DNA of 64,000 bases. Source: Paludibacteraceae bacterium (GTDB taxonomy: Bacteria > Bacteroidota > Bacteroidia > Bacteroidales > Paludibacteraceae). The position numbers were made by a program, and so were the translations under genes. The stretch covers positions 1-64,000 of the forward strand of contig CAJOKE010000005.1 in NCBI GenBank assembly GCA_905235225.1, given 5' to 3'. Shown one piece after another: positions 16,563 through 25,738 of the stretch. The stretch's first letter is position 1, and every line of letters begins with the position of its first letter. The notes below the pieces were generated by a model that was given only the letters and a program-made list of their open reading frames with translations, did not search any database and was not told the DNA's origin.

Positions 16563-18118
16563 GCAAGACAGCGTTAATTATCGGAGCCGGTCCGGCAGGT
16601 CTGACGGCTGCCACAGAATTATTGGAGCGCACGGATATACATCCTATCGTATTAGAATCGACCCGCCAGATTGGCGGCATATCCCAAACTGTCAATTACA
16701 AGGGTAACCGTATGGACATAGGCGGTCACCGTTTTTTCTCCAAAAACAAACGAGTAACAGATTGGTGGCAAGCATTGATGCCGCTACAGGGTTCCCCAGC
16801 CTTGGATGACATATTATTGGACAAGCAAAAGCCATTAGCGCAAGCAGGTCCCGACCCTGAGAAAGAAGACGGTGTCATGCTAATGCGTGAACGTGTATCG
16901 AGAATATTCTTTTTACGCAAATTCTTTGATTATCCGATATCCGTCAAATGGGCAACCTTTGCAGGATTAGGGATTAAGAACACCTTTGCAGCGGTAACCG
17001 GCTACATGAAAGCCGTAATCCACAAACTACCAGAGACGTCTCTTGAGAACTTTTATATCAACCGTTTCGGCAGACCGTTGTACGAAATGTTCTTTGAGGA
17101 CTATACAACCAAAGTCTGGGGGATTCATCCATCCCAGATAGGAGCGGATTGGGGAGCACAACGTGTCAAGGGTTTATCCATTTTTGCCCTATTGAAAGAT
17201 GTCATGACACGTCCATTCCGTAGCGGAAAAAGCGGTCAAAAGAATGTCGAGACATCCCTGATAGAGCAATTTGTATATCCCAAATACGGTCCCGGTCAGT
17301 TATGGACATTAGCCTCAGCGCGTGTACAGCGATTAGGCGGAGAGGTATTGACGGAGCATGAAGTGACAGGTATAACCGTTCGGGACAAACGTGTTACGGC
17401 AGTCAAGGTCAACACCCCAGACGGAACAAAAACCATTGAATGTGACTATTGTTTCTCAAGTATGCCGATTCGTGACCTTGTGTCAGCATTGGACGGTATA
17501 GTTATCCCTGATCGTGTGGCAACGATTGCCCGCGAGTTACCCTATCGTGATTTTATAACCGTCGGGGTGCTTGCCAAGAAACTGCGTATAACGAACAGTA
17601 CCCATATCCGCACATGGGAAAACCGGGTGCCGGACACATGGATATATGTACAAGAGCGTGATGTCAAAGTCGGGCGGTTGCAACTATTCAACAACTGGTC
17701 TCCGTACATGGTGAAGGATTATCGCAATACGGTATTCATAGGATTGGAGTATTTCTGCAACGAGGGGGATGAGTTATGGCAGATGCCGGAAGAATCATTT
17801 ACAAAGATGGCAGTAGATGAATTGGCAAAAATAGATATTCTTGATCCGTCCGATGTATTAGATGTGACAGAAGTCAAGATAAAGAAAGCCTATCCGGCAT
17901 ACTTCGGCAGCTACAAGGATTTAGGCGAAGTACGGCAATTCCTTGACGGGATTCCGAACCTGTGGTGTATCGGGCGCAACGGACAGCACAGATACAACAA
18001 TATGGATCACTCCATGCTGACCGCCATGGAAGCGGTGGATAATATCGTAGCAGGCATAGACCAAAAAGATAATGTATGGAATGTAAATACCGAAAGTGAA
18101 TATCATGAACAAAAATAG
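16559..18118 (+). CDS. FAD-dependent oxidoreductase (UDP-galactopyranose-mutase/amine-oxidase fold)
   Basis: 519 residues from the ATG at 16559, which overlaps the GtrA stop. FAD-binding GxGxxG as [17 protein letters not shown], followed by [19 protein letters not shown], a signature of a Bacteroidetes NAD(P)/FAD oxidoreductase group related to UDP-galactopyranose mutase and protoporphyrinogen oxidase. C-terminal FAD motif near [18 protein letters not shown]. Its position between GtrA and another membrane protein suggests it acts on a lipid- or nucleotide-linked sugar, though the substrate is not known. Confidence 0.85.
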   Translation: MSKTALIIGAGPAGLTAATELLERTDIHPIVLESTRQIGGISQTVNYKGNRMDIGGHRFFSKNKRVTDWWQALMPLQGSPALDDILLDKQKPLAQAGPDPEKEDGVMLMRERVSRIFFLRKFFDYPISVKWATFAGLGIKNTFAAVTGYMKAVIHKLPETSLENFYINRFGRPLYEMFFEDYTTKVWGIHPSQIGADWGAQRVKGLSIFALLKDVMTRPFRSGKSGQKNVETSLIEQFVYPKYGPGQLWTLASARVQRLGGEVLTEHEVTGITVRDKRVTAVKVNTPDGTKTIECDYCFSSMPIRDLVSALDGIVIPDRVATIARELPYRDFITVGVLAKKLRITNSTHIRTWENRVPDTWIYVQERDVKVGRLQLFNNWSPYMVKDYRNTVFIGLEYFCNEGDELWQMPEESFTKMAVDELAKIDILDPSDVLDVTEVKIKKAYPAYFGSYKDLGEVRQFLDGIPNLWCIGRNGQHRYNNMDHSMLTAMEAVDNIVAGIDQKDNVWNVNTESEYHEQK

Positions 18119-19583
18119 TTATTGGAGCTTTCTCATTCAAAAGGGGCAGTTGCCTGACTGGATAGTGATTATATGTTCGTGCATAGCGAGTTATATCTTT
18201 ATTCACGTATGTTATCCTATGCCAGCGACTTATTCAGACACATTTACGTATGTGGATGCAGCCTTATCGGACCAGTTTACCATATACCGTCCATTCGGGT
18301 ATTCGGCATTTCTGCAAGTCGTTCATTTTTTCTGTGACAGCATACAGGGTGTAGTAGTTGCTCAGTTTATCCTATATGCGTTAGCCATGGGATTATTTAT
18401 TCTTGCCGTCAAGCGTTATTATCCAATCCGTCAGACATGGCTGCGGGTTATACTTGAAGTATTGATGACCATAGCACCGGCAACCATATATATGCTGAAT
18501 GCGATTATGTCCGATGCGTTATTCTGCTGTCTGATACTGATTATGTCAGCCATGCTGCTTGTGATGATATATGAGCAATCATGGTTGGCGGCGGGTATAT
18601 ACTTAGCGATGTTTTTCTGCTGTCTTTTTGTCCGTTACTCAGCGATGTTCTTTCCGTTGGCGATCATACCCGTTTTGCTGTTTACAAGCAAACCACTCCA
18701 ACGTTGGATTACAATTGCGCTAACGTGTTTACTATTTGCCGTATTCTATCATAATATCAGTTCGAACATGCAAGAGATTATCCACCGTTCCCAATTTTCG
18801 ACAGGCTTTGACGGTTGGCAGTTAGCAAGTAACGGTATGCATGTACTACCCTATATAGATGATACCCAAGAGCCAAAAGACCGCCGCATGAGAGAATTGC
18901 ATAACTTTGTGCAACCGGCATATAATGATTTGATTATTGAGAAGACCGACAGCGGGAAGCATGTAACAGCCGCTTTTATATGGCAATCCCATTTTCCGTT
19001 GAAACAATATCTGTACCGCTATATGCAAAGTACTCAGACTCCATATCCTATAGCATGGTCGCGTCTTGGCAGCGGTTTGTTTGCCGATTACGGGAAGTGG
19101 TTAATATTACATTATCCGGCGCAATTCTGGAAATATTATCTGAGTCTGAATATCAAAGGAGTGTTCTATCCGCAGGATTTAGAGATGGTCGGGCATTATT
19201 CCGTTATTCCCAAGGAGCAAAAAGTCATGCACGATTGGTTTGGTGTTGACCTATCCCATCCTCAAGATTCGCGCTATGCGGTATATGAACAATCATTGAG
19301 ACCCATTTTACCAATAATAGAGTTACTGACGTGGTTACTATTCGCGTCAGCGGTTGTACTTATATTTGTATATCGTCAAAAAACACTTGCCAATCGAAAC
19401 CAACGATTAGCCTTTGCCTTACTTTTTGCTTTCGGTTTTATATATTACGGAACGACAGCATTTGCGGCACCAATAGTAATCCGTTACTGGTTACCGATGC
19501 ATGTGATCAAGCTTGCATTTGTGTGGATGATAGCAAGCCCCTTGTTACATTGGAGCGGAAAAGCACCAGTTTCCAGCCTTTGA
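18105..19583 (+). CDS. Polytopic membrane protein, possible GT-C type glycosyltransferase
   Basis: 492 residues from the ATG at 18105 (a second in-frame ATG at 18096 is also possible). About ten hydrophobic helices. After the first helix there is a periplasmic loop with [11 protein letters not shown] and [14 protein letters not shown]; an acidic residue pair after the first membrane helix is typical of GT-C glycosyltransferases (ArnT/GT39-like). No clear family match by eye. Its last 77 bp overlap the convergent GT2 gene. Confidence 0.7.
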   Translation: MNKNSYWSFLIQKGQLPDWIVIICSCIASYIFIHVCYPMPATYSDTFTYVDAALSDQFTIYRPFGYSAFLQVVHFFCDSIQGVVVAQFILYALAMGLFILAVKRYYPIRQTWLRVILEVLMTIAPATIYMLNAIMSDALFCCLILIMSAMLLVMIYEQSWLAAGIYLAMFFCCLFVRYSAMFFPLAIIPVLLFTSKPLQRWITIALTCLLFAVFYHNISSNMQEIIHRSQFSTGFDGWQLASNGMHVLPYIDDTQEPKDRRMRELHNFVQPAYNDLIIEKTDSGKHVTAAFIWQSHFPLKQYLYRYMQSTQTPYPIAWSRLGSGLFADYGKWLILHYPAQFWKYYLSLNIKGVFYPQDLEMVGHYSVIPKEQKVMHDWFGVDLSHPQDSRYAVYEQSLRPILPIIELLTWLLFASAVVLIFVYRQKTLANRNQRLAFALLFAFGFIYYGTTAFAAPIVIRYWLPMHVIKLAFVWMIASPLLHWSGKAPVSSL

Positions 19584-20424
19584 CCGGCTGTCCCTGCAAG
19601 GTATAAAGCACAAGCAAAACTAATGTTCCCGCCCACTTGACCGCCTCTTTAACGAGGCGGTTCATATATTTGGCATTGCCAATGGCCTTGGTCCGTTGGC
19701 GTTCACTGACTCCAATCTGATATGTCAGGCGGTCAAAATAGTCGCGCTCCAATTTCTTCTGGGGAATAATATGGTGAAGAATCATGTCCGGCAAATACAT
19801 GAACTGCATATGCTGCGCTTTCATTTTATCGAAGATGTCTTTTTCTTCGGCTCCCATGAGATTATTTCCTTTTCGCCCCAATTGCGTATTAAAGAGTCCC
19901 ACCTTTTGAAAGACTTCAGCACGATAAGCGGCATTTCCGCCTCCCGGATAACGGTCGCCCGGGAAAGGTCTTTGTTTATCCCCAAAATACAAGTAACCGC
20001 ATAGCAACTCTTTTGTAAAGCGCGTCATCCAATCGGGTTCAGATGTTTCATAAAGTGGAATAATAGGTCCTCCGACCGCACTGATTTGAGGGTGTTCGCT
20101 CATAAAACTGTCCACCGTACGCAGATACCACGGGTCAATCAGTGCATCATCGTCAATATAGACAAGGATATTACCTTTAGCCTCTTTGATAGCTTTGTTT
20201 CTGGCAGCAGAAAGTCCCTGTTCATGTTCGGTAGTATAACGAAATCGGACATCCGTGTGTTTAGCTGCAAAGGTTTGGCACACTGCGTGTGTATTGTCAG
20301 TACAGTTATTGTCCACAAGAATAATTTCGTAGTCGTTTTTCGGGAAGTCGTTAGCAGCGATACTTTCCAAGAGATTTGCGATATATTTTTCGCGGTTATA
20401 TGTACAAATAAGGACGCTAAGCAT
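19507..20424 (-). CDS. GT2 family glycosyltransferase
   Basis: 305 residues from the ATG at 20424 (a TTG at 20436 would add four residues). GT-A fold with LSVLICTYNREKYIANLL, donor-binding ILVDNNCTDNT, metal-binding YIDDDALID, a GGGNAAYR acceptor loop and a late amphipathic/hydrophobic membrane-associating helix (WAGTLVLLVLYTL). Last gene of the leftward 25647-19507 operon. The 3' end overlaps the opposing membrane protein gene by 77 bp, an unusually long convergent overlap. Confidence 0.87.
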   Translation of the reverse strand: MLSVLICTYNREKYIANLLESIAANDFPKNDYEIILVDNNCTDNTHAVCQTFAAKHTDVRFRYTTEHEQGLSAARNKAIKEAKGNILVYIDDDALIDPWYLRTVDSFMSEHPQISAVGGPIIPLYETSEPDWMTRFTKELLCGYLYFGDKQRPFPGDRYPGGGNAAYRAEVFQKVGLFNTQLGRKGNNLMGAEEKDIFDKMKAQHMQFMYLPDMILHHIIPQKKLERDYFDRLTYQIGVSERQRTKAIGNAKYMNRLVKEAVKWAGTLVLLVLYTLQGQPVKGWKLVLFRSNVTRGLLSSTQMQA

Positions 20425-20432
20425 GGTAATTA

Positions 20433-21605
20433 TCAATGATGCAGATGGGTTATGGCATTATATATACGTTCACAATTAGAACTATCGTGATAAGGGAATA
20501 AATTATTAATATACAGACTATGTTGCGGTTTGAGTTCAAATCCGTTCAGGATATATAACCGCACAGCCTCTATGAGTTTATCTTCCCGTGAATAGACATC
20601 GGCAAAACTATTTTGGTAATCAAACCACCCTTCCTGATAATGTTCCTTCCGATAGCGATTATAATCGAAATGATAACAAACAACGGGCTTTCTCATATAA
20701 GCGAAGTCAAACATAACACTTGAATAATCCGTAAGGAGTAATGCCGAGGATTTTAACAACTGCTGAACATCATAATGTGCTTTATCAGCGATTATGACAT
20801 GTTTTCCAATATTCAAATTATTAAAAAAATCTATGTACCTTTGTATTTCATGGTGGGGATAAAAGACAAGTTCGATATTATACTCGTCCAAAAGATTATT
20901 CAATTCAGGCGATTGGAGCAAGTGTGCATACTTTTGTGCATATTCGGTTTGTTCAAATCCTCTATCAGCATAAATCCATTCTCTCCACGTAGGCATCAAC
21001 AATATTTGCCGATTCGGCACGATATTATTGAGATTATCAAATCGGGCATGCCCAGTGAGTGCCACATGATTATCCGGGTAGCCAAATTTTGTGCGGAAAA
21101 ATTGATATTCGGGTTCGGCTCCCGCAATTATGAGATCCCATTTTGCATACATGTACTCATAAACAGGAGAATAATTGAGTGTAATACCGTGCTTGATGTT
21201 AACATGCAGTTTGTTGTTATAAAACGGGAATACTTTTTTCACCCAGACCCCCAATCCCTTAAAGGGAAAATACCCTTGCAAATGAGTAGAAATAAGGCAA
21301 TTGGCCCTCCAAAGCATAATATAGTGCTTTAATGAACGATAATTGAGCAAGAGCGGTTCATATTCAGAGAGTTTAATTCTGTCCGGAGAGTTTTTCGAGA
21401 TAACATAGAAGATTTCCTGTTGAGGATGATGTTTCCTCATATACAAAAAGAACCAATATCCGTTATCACGTGCATCATCTCCGCGTTCGGCAATAATCCA
21501 TATGTTTTTCCGTCTATAGAATGCTGCAATAATGAAAGCAAACGCAAGTTTAGCAATTGCCCAAATCTGCGCCATCCGAAAAGCGATCATGTGTTCATGT
21601 TTCAT
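20433..21605 (-). CDS. CDP-glycerol glycerophosphotransferase family protein (TagB/TagF-like)
   Basis: 390 residues. N-terminal membrane-associating helix (AIAKLAFAFIIAAFYR), then the GT-B-like TagB/TagF domain: INIKHGIT-type acceptor motif (HVNIKHGITLNYSP), LLMPTWREW, HHEIQRYID, and the donor motif LLTDYSSVMFDFAYMRKPVV. Known members transfer glycerol- or ribitol-phosphate from CDP-alditols. In a Gram-negative polysaccharide locus it probably decorates a surface glycan with an alditol or similar phosphate. ATGA coupling with the upstream ATP-grasp gene. Confidence 0.87.
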   Translation of the reverse strand: MKHEHMIAFRMAQIWAIAKLAFAFIIAAFYRRKNIWIIAERGDDARDNGYWFFLYMRKHHPQQEIFYVISKNSPDRIKLSEYEPLLLNYRSLKHYIMLWRANCLISTHLQGYFPFKGLGVWVKKVFPFYNNKLHVNIKHGITLNYSPVYEYMYAKWDLIIAGAEPEYQFFRTKFGYPDNHVALTGHARFDNLNNIVPNRQILLMPTWREWIYADRGFEQTEYAQKYAHLLQSPELNNLLDEYNIELVFYPHHEIQRYIDFFNNLNIGKHVIIADKAHYDVQQLLKSSALLLTDYSSVMFDFAYMRKPVVCYHFDYNRYRKEHYQEGWFDYQNSFADVYSREDKLIEAVRLYILNGFELKPQHSLYINNLFPYHDSSNCERIYNAITHLHH

Positions 21606-22546
21606 ATGCCGAGATTTAATTTATCGCCGTATAATTTATCATATTTCTCAGGTCTGAACTTATCACATCCACCTCCGTGATGGAGCGTAATCTCACCAAT
21701 ATAGAGTATTCCGTCCACATCATAGAAATCCACCCTCACATACTTAAACAGTTTGGCAATCATAGAGCCAATCTCTTTCATTTTGTCAAGAGAGCGTGGT
21801 GCCGGAATCTGTACAGGGCATGGGATGTATTCCTTCTGTTTGGAATTTCCCCAATAGAAGGGCAACACGTTCCAGTTTTCGTCAAAGACACATCTGGCAT
21901 TTAAGCCTTCCCTGTCATAAGAGACATAAACGAATTCCAGTTTGCCGTTTATGAAGTTCAGTTTATAGTCATTGGGGATTTTCCCCTGTTTTGTTTCGAG
22001 AAGCTGCTCAACAACTATTTGCCGTGGTATGTTTTTGTACTGCCACTCTTGTGATTCGGCATAATAATCTCTTTTGAGCCAGAATCGGCATCTCCGTTGC
22101 AATTGTTTCCAATTCACATCTTGTGCGGAACGCAAAATGATAAAATCGTGAGACGAATGGTTCGGTTTAACGATACACGGAAAATGTGTAACCGTATCGG
22201 GCGAAATATCGCGCCAATTATCAATGTGGTAAACAACGGGGACATTATATTGTTCCGTTCCCAACAAATCAGCCACCCATTTTTTCATGGCAAATTTGTC
22301 AGCACAGATGGGGTAAAAGTCATGCTTTTCGTTGAGTTTAAGCCACTGCAGTTTTTCGTTAAGTGTTTGCGGATGTACGAGATCAAGCTCTCTGCCGAAA
22401 GCCTTTCGGAATCGTCTTCGCGTAACTTGTTCCGGTGTAAAGCGGCGATAGTTTTTCAGCAGCCACAACTCGTATATAATCCGGCACACGAAATAATGGA
22501 GGTCGCTTTTCCAATAATTTGCATTGAGTGTATTAATCAGGTCCAT
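21602..22546 (-). CDS. TupA-like ATP-grasp protein
   Basis: 314 residues from the ATG at 22546; a GTG at 22579 would lie deeper in the HAD gene. It shows the TupA-like pattern: LNEKLQWLKLNEKHDFYPIC, ADKFAMKKWV, a Lys/His ATP-binding centre (CIVKPNHSSHDFIIL), the acidic metal site (VRVDFYDVDGILYIGEITLH) and the HHGGGCDKF terminus. Members occur in capsule and teichuronopeptide loci and are thought to form amide or peptide links on polysaccharides, or to act as glycosyltransferase partners. The substrate here is unknown. Confidence 0.82.
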   Translation of the reverse strand: MDLINTLNANYWKSDLHYFVCRIIYELWLLKNYRRFTPEQVTRRRFRKAFGRELDLVHPQTLNEKLQWLKLNEKHDFYPICADKFAMKKWVADLLGTEQYNVPVVYHIDNWRDISPDTVTHFPCIVKPNHSSHDFIILRSAQDVNWKQLQRRCRFWLKRDYYAESQEWQYKNIPRQIVVEQLLETKQGKIPNDYKLNFINGKLEFVYVSYDREGLNARCVFDENWNVLPFYWGNSKQKEYIPCPVQIPAPRSLDKMKEIGSMIAKLFKYVRVDFYDVDGILYIGEITLHHGGGCDKFRPEKYDKLYGDKLNLGI

Positions 22547-23205
22547 ATGATTTGTTTGAAATTTCTTGCAGCCGCCCACTCCCGGGCATAATCTTTAGAG
22601 ACAACGACCGGCTCATCAACAAGTTCCAAAAGCGGCAAATCGGAGGGGCTATCAGAATAAAAGACAGTATAAGAAGCTTCTTTTTTTAATTGTTGATAAC
22701 AGGTGATTTTATTCCGTCCCATACAGTCTTCACCTTGCATTTTACCAGTACAGTAACCATTGCGGAAGTCTATTTTAGAAGATATAAATTCTTTTACTCC
22801 GAAATGCTGAGCAAACAGCCGAATATATATATCATAGCCTCCGGACAAAATGCAAACACGGTCATTGTTATTGATGTGCTGTTGCATGATTTTGAGCAGA
22901 GGTTGCACAATATTCGGCAGCAATTCCTGTTCAAAATATAAATGTGCCAAGTCGTCACATCTGGAAAAAGGAATTCCCTTCAACTGCCACAAAATCATGC
23001 GTTTATGCCAGTTGTTATGCTGTCGAACAATGTTGTATATTTTGAAACACTTCAATTTTTCCAAGATACAGATGATACGATGTTTTAGCCGCACCTGTTT
23101 AGATTCAGTCAGGTGCCTGACACAAAAATCAACATATCTGTCAGCTGTTTGGAAACTGATGAGTGTTCCACAGAAATCAAATATGACCAATTTTGGTTCA
23201 GGCAT
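22537..23205 (-). CDS. HAD-IB family phosphatase
   Basis: 222 residues from the ATG at 23205, which overlaps the aminotransferase stop. Motif I is VIFDFCGTLI: the nucleophilic Asp is present, but the second position is Cys instead of the usual acid/base Asp. As far as I recall this FDFCxTL form recurs in HAD proteins of polysaccharide loci. Motif II SGG, motif III Lys in GRNKITC, motif IV DSPSDLPLLEL. A small-molecule phosphatase (phosphoserine- or aminoalcohol-phosphate-like) is likely, acting on the product of the adjacent PLP enzyme. Confidence 0.82.
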   Translation of the reverse strand: MPEPKLVIFDFCGTLISFQTADRYVDFCVRHLTESKQVRLKHRIICILEKLKCFKIYNIVRQHNNWHKRMILWQLKGIPFSRCDDLAHLYFEQELLPNIVQPLLKIMQQHINNNDRVCILSGGYDIYIRLFAQHFGVKEFISSKIDFRNGYCTGKMQGEDCMGRNKITCYQQLKKEASYTVFYSDSPSDLPLLELVDEPVVVSKDYAREWAAARNFKQIIWT

Positions 23206-24295
23206 AATAGTCAGCAATGACCTCAACGACATGTTTCATTTGCTCAAGCGTCCCGCATGTTACCCTGAAGCAATTTCTGACAATAGGGCTTTGGATTGTG
23301 TCCCGAACGAAGATATTTTTTTCAGCCAAGAATTGCAAGAGACTTCTTTTATCTTCATAGGAATCACATTTAATCAAGACAAAATTGCCATATCCGGCAT
23401 AGATAGTATTCTTATTGAGCGACTGGATCGCATGAACAAAGAAGTCCTTAGCCTTTTTCACTTCCTGAACATAAGCGCGCATATATTCGAGGTCTTCTAA
23501 TGCTGCAACAGCCGCTTCCTGCGCAATAGTAGATATATTTTTAGGATTGCGAATTCTGTTGACAAACTGCACATTTTCTTTAGAAGCGATAAGATATCCG
23601 ACTCTAAAATTCGCCAATGCAAAAGCCTTGGACATCGTTCTGGAAATGAGGATATTGTCATATTTGAGGACAAGGTCTTTTACAGTTACACCGGAAAACT
23701 CATAATAAGCCTCGTCAATAAGGAACAGCGTATCGGGAAAAGAATTAAGCAGATATTCGATATAGTCAACTGAATGTCTATTACCGGTAGGATTATTGGG
23801 GTTGCATATATATACGACTGCGGGTTCAAACCTGCTGATATCATCTTCGAATTTATGTGCGTCAAAAGTAAAGTCTGCATTGTATTCAGAAAAATGCACA
23901 TCCGCCCCATTCGCCTGACAAGTCAAGCGGAAATTGTCATAGGACGGTCCGAGTATCAGCACAGGATCCCCCACTCCAATGAAAACTTTGCAAATATATT
24001 CATGGAGGGCATCGGAACTGGCAAAATACTGGACATTATCAACAGGAACCCCGACATAACGTGCAATCAGGGTCAGTAGTTTTTCGTTATGTGTGACCGG
24101 ATAGAGGTGGAAGAAATCGGGTTGTCCAAGCAAGTCCAAAATACGCTGTTTCACTAAGGGTGAAGGCGGAATGGTCGCTTCATTCCAATCCAGTTTCAGT
24201 ATTTGATCCCTGTCTTGAGGCTTGACCGCCCAGATAGCATGAGATGCCAATTTATAAGGACTAATATTACGAAGATACTTGTTAGGAAAATGCAT
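23198..24295 (-). CDS. HisC-like class I/II PLP-dependent aminotransferase or decarboxylase
   Basis: 365 residues of fold-type I aspartate-aminotransferase family, closest in layout to HisC/CobD: KLDWNEATIPPSP near the start, CNPNNPTGN, LIDEAYYEFSG, and the PLP-lysine motif SRTMSKAFALANFRVGY. Isolated from histidine genes and coupled to a HAD phosphatase, so true histidinol-phosphate transamination is unlikely. Related enzymes in capsule loci (for example of Campylobacter jejuni) make serinol phosphate or decarboxylate phosphoserine to ethanolamine phosphate. That role is inferred. Confidence 0.85.
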   Translation of the reverse strand: MHFPNKYLRNISPYKLASHAIWAVKPQDRDQILKLDWNEATIPPSPLVKQRILDLLGQPDFFHLYPVTHNEKLLTLIARYVGVPVDNVQYFASSDALHEYICKVFIGVGDPVLILGPSYDNFRLTCQANGADVHFSEYNADFTFDAHKFEDDISRFEPAVVYICNPNNPTGNRHSVDYIEYLLNSFPDTLFLIDEAYYEFSGVTVKDLVLKYDNILISRTMSKAFALANFRVGYLIASKENVQFVNRIRNPKNISTIAQEAAVAALEDLEYMRAYVQEVKKAKDFFVHAIQSLNKNTIYAGYGNFVLIKCDSYEDKRSLLQFLAEKNIFVRDTIQSPIVRNCFRVTCGTLEQMKHVVEVIADYYA

Positions 24296-24318
24296 ATGTA
24301 TGTATATTTTATATCCGA

Positions 24319-24807
24319 TTATGTTAGATCGGCGATAATGAGGTCAGCGAGTTCACGGATGGCACCGTCGCCGCCGTTATGATTGAGGACAAGGATACCG
24401 GGCAGGGATTTGACAGCCGCCACGGCGTTAGCAGGACAAGCGGGCAATCCAACGGCACCAAGCAAATCCAAGTCATTGACATCATCTCCGACATAAGAGA
24501 CCTCATCCAAAGAGATATCCAATTCACCACAAATCAATTTAGCGGCTTCCAATTTAGTCGTTTTATTCAGCCCGCCGACGCCCATACGCAGGTAGTCAAG
24601 ATTGAGTTTTCTTGCTCTATTGGCTACGATTGCGGTTGTTTCGGATGTAAGGATACCGCATTTGATACCGGCTTTTCGAAGAAGTACCATGCCCATTCCG
24701 TCATAAACGCAGAAGCGTTTAAGTTCATCTCCATTAGCGGCATAGTACATGCCTCCGTCAGTGAGGCAGCCATCAACATCGGTGAGAAAGAGTTTGATAT
24801 TTTTCAT
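24319..24807 (-). CDS. kdsC: KdsC-like HAD phosphatase (3-deoxy-D-manno-octulosonate 8-phosphate phosphatase family)
   Basis: 162 residues, the standard KdsC/YrbI length. Motif I LTDVDGCLTDGGMYY, motif II LTSE, motif III Lys in LNKTTKLEAAK, motif IV GDDVNDLDLL. KDO-8-phosphate phosphatase acts in the cytosol for LPS inner core. A second function, such as dephosphorylating another 2-keto-sugar acid, is possible since it lies in a decoration operon without kdsA/kdsB. It begins 117 bp downstream of the cytidylyltransferase gene, with an 11-bp repeat array in between. Confidence 0.85.
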   Translation of the reverse strand: MKNIKLFLTDVDGCLTDGGMYYAANGDELKRFCVYDGMGMVLLRKAGIKCGILTSETTAIVANRARKLNLDYLRMGVGGLNKTTKLEAAKLICGELDISLDEVSYVGDDVNDLDLLGAVGLPACPANAVAAVKSLPGILVLNHNGGDGAIRELADLIIADLT

Positions 24808-24891
24808 TATGAGGTTTTATCGATTCTTTTTACATATTATTTGCCACATTGCGGGGGTTTGGTAGTAGTTTCCGTATCCTTTCCGTCGGCT

Positions 24892-24946
24892 TTATTGTAT
24901 GGTTATTGTATGGTAATAGTATGGTTATTGTATGGTTATTGTATGG
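24892..24946. repeat. 11-bp tandem repeat, five units
   Basis: Units TTATTGTATGG (four exact) with one variant TAATAGTATGG in the middle, strictly 11 bp apart. On the minus strand the array provides the last codons and the stop of the cytidylyltransferase gene, then runs into the gap before kdsC. Confidence 0.92.
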
Positions 24947-25647
24947 TTAGGGCAGGGAAAATCCGAAGGAAAAGTGAGTTTTTTGTTTGTCTCATCGCCT
25001 TTGACGATCACGATAGGTTGGTCGGGCATATAATGCTTGACAATGCCGCAATCATCGGTGACAGCGACTCCGTCGGGGTCACGCAAGGCAAGTTCGTATG
25101 CCTGTTTAATGAGTTGGAAGCGGAACGCCTGCGGTGTTTGTGCGCGCATGAAAGTTTCACGCGGCGGGATCTGATTGACCAAAGGCAGGTTATCCCGAGC
25201 ATCGGGCATTGAATATGATTGCGGTGCTACTATATATAAGGTGTCCGTAGCAGGCACAGCAACAGTAACGGCAGGATGCGATTGGAGCGCGAGGCAGACA
25301 TCGTTAATGATACGTGGCGCGACAAACGGTCTGGCGCAATCATGAATAAGGAGATTCGTGTCGTCATCCGCCAAGGGAGTCAAGGCTTGTATGGCATTCC
25401 ATGAGGATTCCCATCGTTCTTTTCCGCCATTAACGACAAGGATATTACTATCCGACAATAGATTACGTGTCCGTTCGGCAAAGTCGGGATGTGCCACGAC
25501 ACAAATGCGGCAGACAAAGGGAGCAAACGCCTCGACGCATGTCTGAAGAAGCGTTTTCCCGTTCGGCAAGAGGCGGAACTGCTTTGGTTCGCCAGCACCA
25601 GCCCGTGCGCCGACTCCTGCAGCCAATATGACAGCGATATTACGCAT
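24925..25647 (-). CDS. IspD/TarI family cytidylyltransferase
   Basis: 240 residues, GT-A-like cytidylyltransferase with LAAGVGARAGAGEPKQF (CTP loop), NGGKERWESSWNAI, LLIHDCARPF, AQTPQAFRFQLIKQAYE and a GDETNKKLTFPSDF end. Both IspD (MEP isoprenoid pathway) and TarI (ribitol-5-phosphate) share these. The downstream TagB/TagF-like gene and the IPPRETFMRAQTPQAF region favour a TarI-type, CDP-alditol-forming role, but IspD cannot be excluded. The last residues (HTITIQ) are encoded by the 11-bp repeat, so the C-terminus may vary with repeat number. First gene of the leftward operon to 19507. Confidence 0.82.
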   Translation of the reverse strand: MRNIAVILAAGVGARAGAGEPKQFRLLPNGKTLLQTCVEAFAPFVCRICVVAHPDFAERTRNLLSDSNILVVNGGKERWESSWNAIQALTPLADDDTNLLIHDCARPFVAPRIINDVCLALQSHPAVTVAVPATDTLYIVAPQSYSMPDARDNLPLVNQIPPRETFMRAQTPQAFRFQLIKQAYELALRDPDGVAVTDDCGIVKHYMPDQPIVIVKGDETNKKLTFPSDFPCPNHTITIQ

Positions 25648-25665
25648 TTCGAGTCAAAAGACCTG

Positions 25666-25696
25666 CAAAGGTACAAAAAAATTTGGATGTTTGCAA
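25666..25696 (-). promoter_or_regulatory. Promoter for the leftward 25647-19507 operon
   Basis: On the minus strand: TTG (25694-25696), a 20-bp spacer, TACCTTTG (25666-25673). It is interleaved with the promoter of the rightward heptose operon, so the two may compete for RNA polymerase. Confidence 0.7.
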
Positions 25697-25713
25697 ATTT
25701 TTCTGTAACTTTG
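25682..25713 (+). promoter_or_regulatory. Promoter for the rightward heptose operon
   Basis: TTTG 25682-25685, a 20-bp spacer, TAACTTTG 25706-25713, about 25 bp before the TTG start at 25739. It overlaps the divergent promoter. Confidence 0.72.
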
Positions 25714-25738
25714 CGGCGAAAATCCAAATTGTCAAGCG

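Noticed and set aside
23198..24295. Genuine histidine-biosynthesis HisC
   Set aside because: No other his genes are near, and it is coupled to a HAD phosphatase and a CDP-alditol-type transferase; kept as HisC-like only.
24379..25212. 277-codon plus-strand open frame
   Set aside because: Crosses kdsC, the 11-bp repeat and the cytidylyltransferase on the opposite strand; composition is non-protein-like and the repeat region gives a low-complexity stretch.
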